A DNA stretch of 64,000 bases from Methylobacterium phyllostachyos (GTDB taxonomy: Bacteria > Pseudomonadota > Alphaproteobacteria > Rhizobiales > Beijerinckiaceae). Within the stretch, counting starts at the first letter, position 1. Every line of letters begins with the position of its first letter. The stretch covers positions 110,776-174,775 of the forward strand of contig NZ_FNHS01000015.1 in assembly GCF_900103445.1 (NCBI RefSeq). Direction: 5' to 3'. Under the pieces are notes generated by a model, which did no database searches, was not told the DNA's origin, and saw nothing but the letters and a program-made list of their open reading frames with translations. The translations under genes were made by a program, and so were the position numbers. Positions 23,101 through 31,493 of this stretch are shown here, one piece after another.

Positions 23101-24537
23101 ATGCGTAAATCCGCAAGCCCACCGGAGACGGGCCGCTTCGTCACGGGCTCGATCCTCCGGCACGTGGTGGTGATGGCGGCCACGGGCTCGGTGGGGTTGA
23201 TGGCGATCTTCGCCGTCGACCTGCTGTCGCTGCTCTACGTCTCGACGCTCGGCGACCCGAACCTCACCGCGGCGGTCGGCTTCGCGGGGATCGTGCAGTT
23301 CTTCGCCACGGCGGTGAATATCGGCCTGATGATTGCCGCCGGCGCCCTGGTTGGCCGGGCCGCGGGTGCGCGCGACCGGGCCTCGGCACGACGCCTCGCG
23401 ACTTCGGCGCTGACGCTCGGCACGCTCGTATCCGCCCTGATCGCGCTGCTGATCGCGCTGCTGGCCAACCCGCTGCTGACCCTGATCGGCGCACGCGGCG
23501 AAGCCCTGCGGGTGGGCGCGCTGTTCCTGCACATCACCCTGCTGTCGAACCCGCTGCTCGCCGCCGGCATGCTGTTCACCGGCCTGCTCCGGGCGGTTGG
23601 CGCAGCGCGGCAGGCCATGCTGGTCACGCTGGCCGGCGCGATCGTCACCGCAATCCTCGATCCGCTGCTGATCTTCGCGGCCGGGCTCGGCGTGGAGGGC
23701 GCGGCCATCACCGTCTGCGTGGCGCGGCTGACCTTCGTGGCGGTGGGCCTGCGCGGCGTCCTCCAGAGCGGCCTGCTCGGCCCGCCGCGTCGCGCCGACC
23801 TCCGGGCCGACGCGGTCGCCCTAGCGGTGGTCGCCGGACCCGCCATCCTCACCAACCTCGCACCCTCGGCGGCGAGCGCCTTCCTGGCGCGCCTGTTTGC
23901 TGGATACGGCACCGAGGCTGTCGCGGCCGCCTCGGTGATCGACCGCCTGACGCCGGTGGCCTTCTGCGGCCTGTTCGCCCTGTCGGGGGCGATCGGGCCG
24001 ATCCTCGCGCAGAACTGGGGGGCGGGCCGGTTCGACCGGATGCGCGGCGTCCTGCGCGCCGCCGCCGGGGTGACGCTCGCCTACGTGAGTCTGGTCTGGC
24101 TCGTCCTGGCGCTCGCCCGCGGCCCGATCGCCGCCCTGTTCGGGCTGCACGGGGTCGCGGCCGATCTGTTCGGCTTCTTCTGCCAGGTCGGCGGCGCGAT
24201 CTGGTTCTGCAACGGCCTTCTGTTCCTGGGCAACGCCGCCTTCAACAACCTCGGTTTCCCCCTACGTTCGACGCTGCTGAACTGGGGGCGGGCGACGCTC
24301 GGCACGATCCCACCCGGCCTGATCGGGGCAGCGCTCTACGGCCCGCGGGGGGTCGTCGCCGGCATGGGCTTCGGCTCGCTGGTGTTCGGAGCGCTGGGAT
24401 TCCTGCTCGCGCGCCGCACCGTCGATCGGCTTGAGGGCGCCGGACCGAACCTCCTGCCGACCCCGGGCACGCCGGAGGCGCCCCACCGCGCCGCGCCCCT
24501 GCCGGTGGGCCACGCCCATCCCGGCCCGGCGAGCTGA
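23101..24537 (+). CDS. MATE-family multidrug/toxin efflux transporter
   Basis: A 478-residue inner-membrane exporter of the multidrug and toxic compound extrusion family, driven by a Na+ or H+ gradient. Twelve helices in two related halves are visible, starting ILRHVVVMAATGSVGLMAIF and repeating near GPAILTNLAPSAASAFLARL; AAGMLFTGLLRAVGAAR and the QNWGAGRFDRM segment are typical. The ATG at 23101 was chosen because the upstream in-frame region is repeat DNA. It follows the CPA2 gene on the same strand after 77 bases. The substrate is unknown. Confidence 0.9.
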   Translation: MRKSASPPETGRFVTGSILRHVVVMAATGSVGLMAIFAVDLLSLLYVSTLGDPNLTAAVGFAGIVQFFATAVNIGLMIAAGALVGRAAGARDRASARRLATSALTLGTLVSALIALLIALLANPLLTLIGARGEALRVGALFLHITLLSNPLLAAGMLFTGLLRAVGAARQAMLVTLAGAIVTAILDPLLIFAAGLGVEGAAITVCVARLTFVAVGLRGVLQSGLLGPPRRADLRADAVALAVVAGPAILTNLAPSAASAFLARLFAGYGTEAVAAASVIDRLTPVAFCGLFALSGAIGPILAQNWGAGRFDRMRGVLRAAAGVTLAYVSLVWLVLALARGPIAALFGLHGVAADLFGFFCQVGGAIWFCNGLLFLGNAAFNNLGFPLRSTLLNWGRATLGTIPPGLIGAALYGPRGVVAGMGFGSLVFGALGFLLARRTVDRLEGAGPNLLPTPGTPEAPHRAAPLPVGHAHPGPAS

Positions 24538-24653
24538 GGGCGACGGTCGGGCGGCACCGAGCACAAGTAAAACGGGTGGGAACTGGTATTTCGCCGCGCG
24601 ACGGGTCACGATGTCCGCCCCGGCCGGTCCGACCGGGCCAGGATCAAGGCGTC

Positions 24654-25409
24654 ATGTTCAACCCGCTCGAGATGTTCCAGGCCCAGGGCGAAGCCGGGTT
24701 CCAGGCTTTGGGTCAGCAATTCGGCCTGACGACCGAGCAGACGGCCCGCGCCTTCGAGGCCCTCATGCCGGCCCTGACCCTCGGCCTCCAGCGCAGCGTC
24801 GGCATGGATCCGAGCGGCCTCTCCCGGATGTTCGGCCTGCCCGACGCGGCGCGCCCCGCGGCGCCGCAGGGGCTCGATGCCCTCAGCCAGATGTTCGGCT
24901 CGGCCCAGTTGCTGCAGGGGGTGCTGCAGCAGGCCTCGGCCACGAGCGGCGTCGGCGCGCAGGTGCTGCGCCAGATGCTGCCGATGATGGCGGGCGCCGT
25001 GGTGGCCAGCATCGTCCACGTCTTGCTGAACCAGCCGCAGGCCGCGCCCGCCCCGACGCGGGCGAGCGCGCCGCCCCCGCCGGTGCCCTTCCCCTTCGGT
25101 CCGGCCTGGGCCGAGATGGCCAAGGCGTTCCTGCCCGCCGAGCCGCCCGCGCCCAAACCAGCACCCAAACCGACGCAGGCGAAGCCGGGCGAGGCCGGCT
25201 CGGACATGCTCCAGCAGATGCTGCGCACCGGGGCCGAGGTACAGGGCAACAACATTCGGGCGATGCAGGATCTGTTCGAGACTTTCTGGCCGACGAAAGG
25301 GACGCCCCCTGACGGTCCTCGGGGGGCGCAGGCTGCCGCGCCGCCGCACGAGCCGCAGGCCGCGCGGGCCAAGCGCGGCGGGCGGCCGCCTCAGGGCGGG
25401 ACCGGGTGA
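24654..25409 (+). CDS. DUF937-like protein with Pro/Ala-rich C-terminus
   Basis: A 251-residue protein. Residues about 20-125 show DUF937 features: QFGLTTEQTARAFEALMPALTLGLQR and RQMLPMMAGAVVASIVHVLL, helices of a small bundle. The rest is low complexity (Pro/Ala/Lys-rich around 130-175, Arg/Gly-rich at the end) with one helical island DMLQQMLRTGAEVQGNNIRAM. No signal peptide. Function unknown; DUF937 proteins are sometimes found with stress or envelope genes. The start at 24654 is the first ATG that leads directly into the domain. Confidence 0.75.
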   Translation: MFNPLEMFQAQGEAGFQALGQQFGLTTEQTARAFEALMPALTLGLQRSVGMDPSGLSRMFGLPDAARPAAPQGLDALSQMFGSAQLLQGVLQQASATSGVGAQVLRQMLPMMAGAVVASIVHVLLNQPQAAPAPTRASAPPPPVPFPFGPAWAEMAKAFLPAEPPAPKPAPKPTQAKPGEAGSDMLQQMLRTGAEVQGNNIRAMQDLFETFWPTKGTPPDGPRGAQAAAPPHEPQAARAKRGGRPPQGGTG

Positions 25410-25511
25410 CGCAGGGACGAAGCCCCCGCCTCCGTTGACCCGGCGAATCCGGGGCGCATTTCTCGTCACCGACATCCGACCGCCCTCGTCCTGCTGCCGG
25501 GAAAGACAGCG

Positions 25512-25829
25512 ATGACCGACCACCTGACCTCCTGGGATGACCGGGAGGAGAGCGTCGCAGCCAACGGCGTCACCAAGCGCGCGATCCCGGGCTCAGGCGC
25601 GAGCCTCGTGCGTGTCGTGGTGCCGGCGGGCGTCTCGGCATCGCGCCATAGCCACGAGCACGAGCAGTTCGTGCAGGTGATCTCAGGCTCCGGGATGCTC
25701 GAGACCGAGCAGGGCCGCAAACCGTTCACCGCCGGTAGCGTTTTTCACTTCCCGGCCGGGGCGTGGCACGCCGCCGCATTCGAGACGGAGACCGTTTTGA
25801 TTGAGACGAATTTCGTGGCGCGGAGCTGA
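25512..25829 (+). CDS. Single-domain cupin protein
   Basis: A 105-residue cupin. The metal-binding motif 1 is SRHSHEHEQFVQVISGSGMLE (His, His, Glu), and motif 2 is AGSVFHFPAGAWHAA with the final His. Such proteins bind a metal ion and act as small dioxygenases, isomerases or sensors; the reaction cannot be told. The gene ends 21 bases before the convergent immunity-like gene. Confidence 0.88.
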   Translation: MTDHLTSWDDREESVAANGVTKRAIPGSGASLVRVVVPAGVSASRHSHEHEQFVQVISGSGMLETEQGRKPFTAGSVFHFPAGAWHAAAFETETVLIETNFVARS

Positions 25830-25850
25830 AAGAGGTCTACACGACCGGAC

Positions 25851-26300
25851 TCAGCCGACCGACGGGCCACCTAATGACGCCTCCAGCCTCGCGACGCTGG
25901 CCAGTGTATCGTGAGCGTAGCGGACCGCGTCCTCGGCGGCGAGTAGGTTGCCTTCCTGTGGGTCGTAGGCGATGCCCTCCAATTGCTTTGCACACGCAGC
26001 AACCGCCATCCAAGTCCCGGCGCAACCTGCAAACGTGGCAAAGTAGAACGCGTAGACGCACGCCCATGGACCGCCGAACTCTATCTCGGGGTAAGTTTCT
26101 GTCAGATCCGAGAGTGGGATCACCGAGCACTCGAAACCCGCTTGGCGGCCCTGCCAGGTCGCCGGCAGGTAACCCTGCGTAGCCGGTGGAATTTGTTCGG
26201 CTTCGAGCGTCAGAGCGAAACCGAGCGCGTTGATGGCGGCCTGCCATTCGGCGAGGTCCGACATCTGCCGCCCACAAAGTGCGTAAGCTTCCATTGTCAT
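25851..26300 (-). CDS. Putative immunity protein of the nuclease-like toxin module
   Basis: A 149-residue protein of no recognised family, with an acidic, mixed alpha/beta appearance: AEWQAAINALGFALTLEAEQI, then a hydrophobic middle ACVYAFYFATFAGCAGTWMAVAA that may be one or two membrane-like helices, and a helical tail with AEDAVRYAHDTLASVARLEAS. Its ATG overlaps the TGA of the upstream toxin-like gene by 4 bases (ATGA at 26297-26300), so the two are coupled. The immunity role is inferred from this layout and its size. A second ATG two codons later is possible. Confidence 0.6.
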   Translation of the reverse strand: MTMEAYALCGRQMSDLAEWQAAINALGFALTLEAEQIPPATQGYLPATWQGRQAGFECSVIPLSDLTETYPEIEFGGPWACVYAFYFATFAGCAGTWMAVAACAKQLEGIAYDPQEGNLLAAEDAVRYAHDTLASVARLEASLGGPSVG

Positions 26301-26950
26301 GGGACAACAACCTTAAGAGTGACCATTAATCTGTGAAAGTTTTTCACCGAAATTCCACGACTCACGTGAATTTCTATCACTGGAACACTATCGTCTACGC
26401 CAGCCGCTTCGCGTAACTCGCGCGTACGGGCAGGCGTCAATCGTGCATTGCCGGTTTTGATATCCCAAATTGCTCTAATGGGCGCGGCAGCTGTCCGGCC
26501 GTCACGCAGGATCACGTCAGTGCGAACGCTGCCATCCAGACCGTAGCGTACGAGGTCCCCAGCGCTGAAACTTTGCTCAATGCCGTGCTTTCCAATGCCG
26601 GGCAGGTCTAGTTCACGTAACCGTGCAGCAACCTTTGCGTGAATCTCGATTCCGTAGAGGGCACCCCGACCAGAATCACTGCTCTCGATAACTTCTTTTA
26701 AAACATCGAGAATCTCTTCAGTCTTGCCATCGACCCGCGGATCGCCCGTCTGATCCTTCTGGGTAACGACGACACTTCCACTGCCGCCGCACCACCGGCC
26801 ATCACAGCCCCGTGGCTGATCCTGCCTGAACCCAGCCTTGATCTCCAAAAAGCGCAAAGCAATGAAGGCGAGACTAAGCCTGACTTCGGCAATAGCGTAG
26901 TTCAAAGCCAGATCGCGATCATGACTGGGCATAGCAGCCTCGCCGACCAT
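26297..26950 (-). CDS. Putative toxin with QPR...GRW linker and PD-(D/E)XK-like nuclease domain
   Basis: A 217-residue protein. An N-terminal helical region (about 10-40) leads into FRQDQPRGCDGRW (41-53), the same kind of linker as in the protein at 1567. The C-terminal domain (about 75-217) fits a PD-(D/E)XK nuclease fold: E102 in GIEIHAKVAARL, E125 in GIEQSF, D145 in VRTDVILRD, and D163-x-K165 in IWDIKTG, then LTPARTRELR and VIEIHVSRG. The ATG at 26950 is preferred because AAGGTG lies 6 bases before it; a GTG at 26959 would overlap that site. A very AT-rich promoter region precedes it. DNA-cleaving activity is inferred from the motif pattern. Confidence 0.65.
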   Translation of the reverse strand: MVGEAAMPSHDRDLALNYAIAEVRLSLAFIALRFLEIKAGFRQDQPRGCDGRWCGGSGSVVVTQKDQTGDPRVDGKTEEILDVLKEVIESSDSGRGALYGIEIHAKVAARLRELDLPGIGKHGIEQSFSAGDLVRYGLDGSVRTDVILRDGRTAAAPIRAIWDIKTGNARLTPARTRELREAAGVDDSVPVIEIHVSRGISVKNFHRLMVTLKVVVP

Positions 26951-27197
26951 TTTGTTCACCTTTTATTTTATGATTTTTTTCCTTATGTCAAGCGATTCGG
27001 CACGTTGCTAGGACGATCAGCCGATCATCAGCCGGCGGCTTCAGGCCTCTGACCTGCGACAAATTATTCTTGGGCGCGGTCCAAAATGCCTGCGCTTGGC
27101 CTGAGGGTTAGGCCCGTGTAGAAATCCGCGTTCGAACGCCCGCCCGTGCACGCCGACGAAAGGCCGGGCATCGCCCCTACCAGAACAGAGGCAGACC
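26951..27197. other. Divergent intergenic region between the nuclease-like toxin and glyA
   Basis: 247 bases. The left end (26961-26995) is strikingly AT-rich for this genome and includes TTTTATTTTATGATTTTTTT, the likely promoter of the toxin-like gene on the minus strand and possibly a mark of horizontally acquired DNA. The right half is GC-rich and should hold the glyA promoter. I did not recognise a riboswitch. Confidence 0.5.
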
Positions 27198-28502
27198 ATG
27201 AGCGCCGGTACCGCCGCCGACAAGCACTTCTCCAACAGCTTCTTCGCCGCCCCGCTGACCGAGGCCGATCCCGAGATCGCCGAGGCGGTGGCCAAGGAGC
27301 TCGGCCGGCAGCAGCACGAGATCGAGCTGATCGCCTCGGAGAACATCGTCTCCCGCGCCGTGCTGGAGGCCCAGGGCTCGGTGCTGACCAACAAGTACGC
27401 CGAGGGTTATCCGGGCCGGCGCTACTACGGCGGCTGCCAGTTCGTGGACATCGCCGAGGATCTCGCCATCGAGCGCGCCAAGCGCCTGTTCGATTGCGGC
27501 TTCGCCAACGTGCAGCCGAATTCCGGCTCCCAGGCCAACCAGGGCGTGTTCCTGGCCCTGATGCAGCCCGGCGACACCTTCCTCGGCCTCGACCTCGCGG
27601 CCGGCGGCCACCTGACGCACGGCGCCCCGCCGAACGTCTCGGGCAAGTGGTTCAAGCCGGTCTCCTACACGGTGCGCCGCGACGACCAGCGGATCGACAT
27701 GGAGCAGGTCGCCCAGCTCGCACAGGAGCACAAGCCGAAGGTGATCATCGCCGGCGGCTCGGGCTACCCGCGCCACTGGGACTTCGCCAAGTTCCGGGAG
27801 ATCGCCGACTCGGTCGGCGCCTACTTCATGGTCGATGCCGCCCACTTCGCCGGGCTGATCGCGGCCGGCGTGCATCCGTCGCCGTTCCCGCACGCCCATG
27901 TCGTGACCACCACGACGCACAAGACGCTCCGCGGCCCGCGCGGCGGCATGATCCTCACCAACGACGAGGCGCTCGCCAAGAAGTTCAACTCGGCGATCTT
28001 CCCCGGCCTCCAGGGTGGCCCGCTGATGCACGTCATCGCCGGCAAGGCCGTGGCCTTCGGCGAGGCGCTGAAGCCCGAGTTCAAGATCTACGCCCGTCAG
28101 GTGGTAGAGAACGCCAAGGCGCTCGCCGACACGCTGATGTCGGGCGGCTACGACATCACCTCGGGCGGCACCGACAACCACCTGATGCTGGTCGATCTCC
28201 AGCGGAAGGGCCTGACCGGCAAGGCGGCGGAAGCCGCGCTTTCGCGGGCCGACATCACCTGCAACAAGAACGGCGTGCCGTTCGACACGCAGAAGCCGAC
28301 CATCACGTCGGGCATCCGGCTCGGCACCCCGGCCGGCACGTCGCGCGGCTTCGGCGTCGCCGAGTTCAAGCAGATCGGCGGCTTCATCGTCGAGGTGCTG
28401 GACGGGCTCGTGGCCAAGGGAGAGGCGGGCGACAGCGCAGTCGAGGCCGACGTCAAGACCCGCGTCCACGCGCTGACCGACCGGTTCCCGATCTACGGCT
28501 GA
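27198..28502 (+). CDS. glyA: Serine hydroxymethyltransferase
   Basis: A 434-residue PLP enzyme interconverting serine and glycine with tetrahydrofolate as one-carbon carrier; central to one-carbon metabolism and, in methylotrophs, to the serine cycle. Features: LIASENIVSRAVLEAQGS, NKYAEGYPGRRYYGGC, and the PLP lysine K242 in VVTTTTHKTLRGPRGG. Length is normal. AGAGGCAG precedes the ATG. It is followed by a strong palindrome and then nrdR, an order conserved in many Hyphomicrobiales. Confidence 0.98.
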   Translation: MSAGTAADKHFSNSFFAAPLTEADPEIAEAVAKELGRQQHEIELIASENIVSRAVLEAQGSVLTNKYAEGYPGRRYYGGCQFVDIAEDLAIERAKRLFDCGFANVQPNSGSQANQGVFLALMQPGDTFLGLDLAAGGHLTHGAPPNVSGKWFKPVSYTVRRDDQRIDMEQVAQLAQEHKPKVIIAGGSGYPRHWDFAKFREIADSVGAYFMVDAAHFAGLIAAGVHPSPFPHAHVVTTTTHKTLRGPRGGMILTNDEALAKKFNSAIFPGLQGGPLMHVIAGKAVAFGEALKPEFKIYARQVVENAKALADTLMSGGYDITSGGTDNHLMLVDLQRKGLTGKAAEAALSRADITCNKNGVPFDTQKPTITSGIRLGTPAGTSRGFGVAEFKQIGGFIVEVLDGLVAKGEAGDSAVEADVKTRVHALTDRFPIYG

Positions 28503-28545
28503 GACCTGAAGGGGCCGGCCTTCCGGCCCGGCCATGCGTAGTCTA

Positions 28546-28579
28546 GGAAACGGCCGCGGATCGATCCGCGGCCGTTTCC
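28546..28579. terminator. Perfect 34-base palindrome between glyA and nrdR
   Basis: Two 17-base arms (28546-28562 and 28563-28579) that are exact reverse complements with no spacer. A weaker 7-base-pair hairpin precedes it at 28512-28529. There is only a short T run at its end, so it may be a weak or factor-dependent terminator, or an attenuator before nrdR, whose ATG is 20 bases further on. Confidence 0.6.
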
Positions 28580-28598
28580 ATGTCCGAGTACCCCAACC

Positions 28599-29129
28599 AT
28601 GCGGTGTCCCTATTGCGGCGGCTCCGAGACCCAGGTGAAGGACTCGCGGCCCTCCGAGGACGGCGCCGCGATCCGGCGCCGCCGGGTCTGCCCGGACTGT
28701 GCCGGACGCTTCACCACCTTCGAGCGGGTGCAGCTGCGCGAGGTCGTGGTGCTCAAGCGCTCGGGCAAGCGCGTGCCCTTCGACCGGGACAAGCTCCAGC
28801 GCTCGATCGACGTGGCCCTGCGCAAGCGCTCCGTCGATCCGGAACGGGTCGAGCGGCTGATCAGCGGCATCACCCGGCAGCTCGAGAGCGCGGGTGAGCC
28901 GGAGGTGACCTCCGAGGCGATCGGCGAGCTGGTGATGGCGGCGCTCAAGGGCCTCGACGACGTCGCCTATGTGCGCTTCGCCTCGGTCTACAAGAATTTC
29001 CGTGAGGCCAAGGATTTCGAGGACCTGCTCGGGACCCTCGGCGAGGGCCCCCTGCTGACGGCGGCCACACCGGATCCGGAGGGCGAGCCGGAGCCCGAGC
29101 CACCACGCCGCCGCGCCGGACGCGCATGA
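28599..29129 (+). CDS. nrdR: NrdR transcriptional repressor of ribonucleotide reductase genes
   Basis: A 176-residue regulator with an N-terminal zinc ribbon (C3, C6, C31, C34) and an ATP-cone domain (about residues 46-136, LKRSGKRVPFDRDKLQRSI...) that senses ATP/dATP and controls binding to NrdR boxes. The C-terminal tail is Pro/Glu-rich and longer than in E. coli. Its stop overlaps the ribD start (ATGA at 29126-29129), a linkage common across bacteria. Confidence 0.97.
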   Translation: MRCPYCGGSETQVKDSRPSEDGAAIRRRRVCPDCAGRFTTFERVQLREVVVLKRSGKRVPFDRDKLQRSIDVALRKRSVDPERVERLISGITRQLESAGEPEVTSEAIGELVMAALKGLDDVAYVRFASVYKNFREAKDFEDLLGTLGEGPLLTAATPDPEGEPEPEPPRRRAGRA

Positions 29130-30235
29130 GCGACGACCCGAATTTCATGCGCCTCGCTTTGGCGCTGGGCCGGCGGGGCCTCGGCACCACCTGGCCGAAC
29201 CCATCGGTGGGCGCCGTCGTGGTCGAGCCCGGCACGGGGCGCATCCTCGGGACCGGGGCGACAGCGCCCGGCGGCCGTCCGCACGGGGAGCCCCTGGCGC
29301 TCGCCGCCGCCGGGGAGGCTGCCCGGGGCGCGACCCTCTACGTCACGCTCGAACCCTGCTCGCATCACGGCCGGACGCCGCCCTGCACCAACGCGATCCT
29401 GGCGGCCGGGATCGCCCGGGTGGTTAGCGCCCTGGAGGATCCCGACCCACGGGTGGCCGGCCGCGGCTACGATCTGCTGCGCCAGGGGGGCGTGGCAGTC
29501 GAGACCGGGCTGCTGCAGGATCAGGCGGCGCGCGACCATATTGGCCACGTCACCCGGGTGACCCGGGGCCGCCCGGCCGTCCACCTCAAGCTCGCCCGCA
29601 CCCGCGACGGCTTCTGCGCGTCCGCCGGCCCGGAGCGCCTGCGGATCACCGGACCGGTGGCGGACGGGGCGGTCCATCTCTGGCGCGCCCATGCCGACGC
29701 GATCCTGATCGGCATCGGCACCGCCCGGGCCGACGATCCGTCGCTGACGGTGCGGCTGCCGGGGCTCTCCGGCCGTTCGCCCCTGCGGATCGTGCTCGAC
29801 ACGCATCTGCGGCTCTCGCCCGCCAGCGTGCTGGCCCGGACCGCCCGCGACACGCCGACCCTGGTGCTCACCACCCGCTCCGCCCCGGCCCATGCCCGCC
29901 GGGCCCTGGAGGCCTTGGGCGTCGAGGTCGCGACCGTTCCGGTGGATGCGGCCGGCAGCATCGATCTGCCCGCCGCCCTGGCGCATCTGGGCGAGCGCGG
30001 CCTGACCCGCCTGTGCAGCGAGGGCGGCCCCCGCCTTGCAGAGGCGCTAGCGCAGGCCGATCTGATCGATACCTGCACGCTGGTCACCGGGCCGGTCGAA
30101 CTGGGATCGGCGGGTGGCCTTCCGGCGCTGGGGCCAGCCCTGATGCAAGCCCTGGCGGGTGATCGCTTCCGTGAGGCCGAGCGGTCGCAGCTCGGCCCCG
30201 ACGAGGCTGTGACCTACGAACGCAACAGGATCTGA
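29126..30235 (+). CDS. ribD: Bifunctional riboflavin biosynthesis deaminase/reductase
   Basis: A 369-residue enzyme catalysing two successive steps in riboflavin synthesis. The N-terminal deaminase domain has the zinc site H53 with E55 in RPHGEPLALAAA and C78/C87 in EPCSHHGRTPPC. The C-terminal reductase domain (from about residue 145) contains RPAVHLKLARTRDG and LCSEGGPRLAEAL. Coupled to nrdR upstream and followed by ribE after 3 bases. Confidence 0.97.
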   Translation: MSDDPNFMRLALALGRRGLGTTWPNPSVGAVVVEPGTGRILGTGATAPGGRPHGEPLALAAAGEAARGATLYVTLEPCSHHGRTPPCTNAILAAGIARVVSALEDPDPRVAGRGYDLLRQGGVAVETGLLQDQAARDHIGHVTRVTRGRPAVHLKLARTRDGFCASAGPERLRITGPVADGAVHLWRAHADAILIGIGTARADDPSLTVRLPGLSGRSPLRIVLDTHLRLSPASVLARTARDTPTLVLTTRSAPAHARRALEALGVEVATVPVDAAGSIDLPAALAHLGERGLTRLCSEGGPRLAEALAQADLIDTCTLVTGPVELGSAGGLPALGPALMQALAGDRFREAERSQLGPDEAVTYERNRI

Positions 30236-30238
30236 GCG

Positions 30239-30859
30239 ATGTTCACGGGGTTGGTCAGCGACGTCGGTACGGTGGTCTCAGTCGCGGGGGACGGCGATCT
30301 GCGCCGGATCGCCATTCGCGCCTCCTACGATCCCGCCAGCATCGCGCTCGGCGCCTCGATCGCCTGTTCCGGTCCGTGCCTCACGGCGGTGTCGATCGAG
30401 CCGGCCGAGGATGGCTGCGTCTTCGCGGTGGATGCCGCCGCCGAGACCCTGGCGCGCACCACAGTCGGCGCGTGGACGACCGGCACGCGGATCAACCTCG
30501 AACGCTCGCTCAAGATCGGCGACGAACTCGGCGGCCATCTGGTGACCGGTCACGTCGACGGCCTCGCCGAGATCGTGGAGCGCACGAGCGTCACGGCGGA
30601 TGCCTGGGGCGCCAGCGAGCGCTTCACCCTGCGGGCGCCGTCCGCACTGAAAAAATTCATCGCCGAGAAGGGCTCGGTCTGCCTCGATGGCACCTCGCTC
30701 ACCGTGAATGCGGTCGAGGACGACCTGTTCTCGGTGCTGCTGATCCCGCACACGCTGCAGGTCACCACCTGGGGCGAGCGGCGACAGGGGGACCGGCTCA
30801 ACCTGGAGGTCGATCTGATCGCCCGCTACGCCGCCCGGCTCGCCGAGGCGCGGGCCTGA
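30239..30859 (+). CDS. ribE: Riboflavin synthase, alpha chain
   Basis: A 206-residue enzyme that dismutates two molecules of 6,7-dimethyl-8-ribityllumazine. It starts with the canonical MFTGLVSDVGTVV and shows the internal duplication of two lumazine-binding domains (residues about 1-97 and 98-206, the second opening with GGHLVTGHVDG). The gene ends 6 bases before the convergent thioesterase gene. The lumazine synthase gene ribH, usually next in relatives, is instead at 54.8 kb on the other strand. Confidence 0.97.
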   Translation: MFTGLVSDVGTVVSVAGDGDLRRIAIRASYDPASIALGASIACSGPCLTAVSIEPAEDGCVFAVDAAAETLARTTVGAWTTGTRINLERSLKIGDELGGHLVTGHVDGLAEIVERTSVTADAWGASERFTLRAPSALKKFIAEKGSVCLDGTSLTVNAVEDDLFSVLLIPHTLQVTTWGERRQGDRLNLEVDLIARYAARLAEARA

Positions 30860-30865
30860 TCGCGC

Positions 30866-31294
30866 TCAGCGCGGCGGGATCGAGTAGGTCCCGGTGGCAT
30901 GGCAGACGAGATCCGGGCTGCCCGCAGCGGTGATCAGCACCTCGCCCACCGCGAGCCGCCGACCGAGCTTGAAGAGCCGGCACTCCGCCAGGAGATCGCC
31001 CGAGGCGGGCTTGCGCAGGAAGTTGAAGGTCAGGCTCGTGGTCACGGCGAGCGCCACCGGGCCGATATTGGCGAGGATCGCTGCGTAGAGGGCGTAGTCG
31101 GCGAGCGCCATCATGGCCGGCCCCGAGACGGTCGCGCCGGGGCGCAGGAAGCGCTCATGGGCTTCGAGCCGCATCCGCGCCGAGAGCGGACCGACCTCCT
31201 CAAGATGATAGGCGCGGCCGCCCGCCTGCATCTGCGGGAATTCGCGATCGAGGAAGTCCTGCGTTTCGGCGAGGGTCAGAACTGTCGTGGTCAT
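30866..31294 (-). CDS. PaaI-family hotdog-fold thioesterase
   Basis: A 142-residue acyl-CoA thioesterase-like protein. The hotdog core helix and strand are visible in LRPGATVSGPAMMALADYALYAAIL and SLTFNFLRKPASGDLLAECRL, as in PaaI-type enzymes. The Met at 31294 is preferred; a start 4 codons earlier is possible. It stands alone, convergent with ribE. Acyl substrate unknown. Confidence 0.85.
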   Translation of the reverse strand: MTTTVLTLAETQDFLDREFPQMQAGGRAYHLEEVGPLSARMRLEAHERFLRPGATVSGPAMMALADYALYAAILANIGPVALAVTTSLTFNFLRKPASGDLLAECRLFKLGRRLAVGEVLITAAGSPDLVCHATGTYSIPPR

Positions 31295-31339
31295 GCGTGC
31301 TTGCAACAGGATCGACGCCGTGGGGCAACCACGCTGATC

Positions 31340-31468
31340 CCACCCTCCACCTCATCCTGAGGTGCCGGACCGCAGCGCAGGCCTCGAAGGAGCCCGCCAG
31401 AGATCGCGCGTCTTCTGGAGCCCTCCCGAGGCCCGCTGACGCGGGTACCTCACGATGAGGGGCGTGGG
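31340..31468. repeat. Intergenic palindromic repeat, family D
   Basis: Ends with matching inverted arms: CCTCATCCTGAGGTGCC near the left and GTACCTCACGATGAGG near the right, with CGCAGGCCTCGAAGGAG inside. This pattern is a well-known type of intergenic repeat in Hyphomicrobiales. It separates the thioesterase gene from the end of spoVR and lies at the proposed inversion junction. Confidence 0.7.
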
Positions 31469-31493
31469 TTGGAAGATCGTCTCACCGCCCCGC

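Noticed and set aside
21548..23122. 524-codon open frame antisense to the CPA2 antiporter
   Set aside because: No membrane or domain pattern; the antiporter with its RCK motifs is on the plus strand.
26951..27197. Riboswitch before glyA
   Set aside because: No glycine, SAM or tetrahydrofolate riboswitch core could be recognised by eye.
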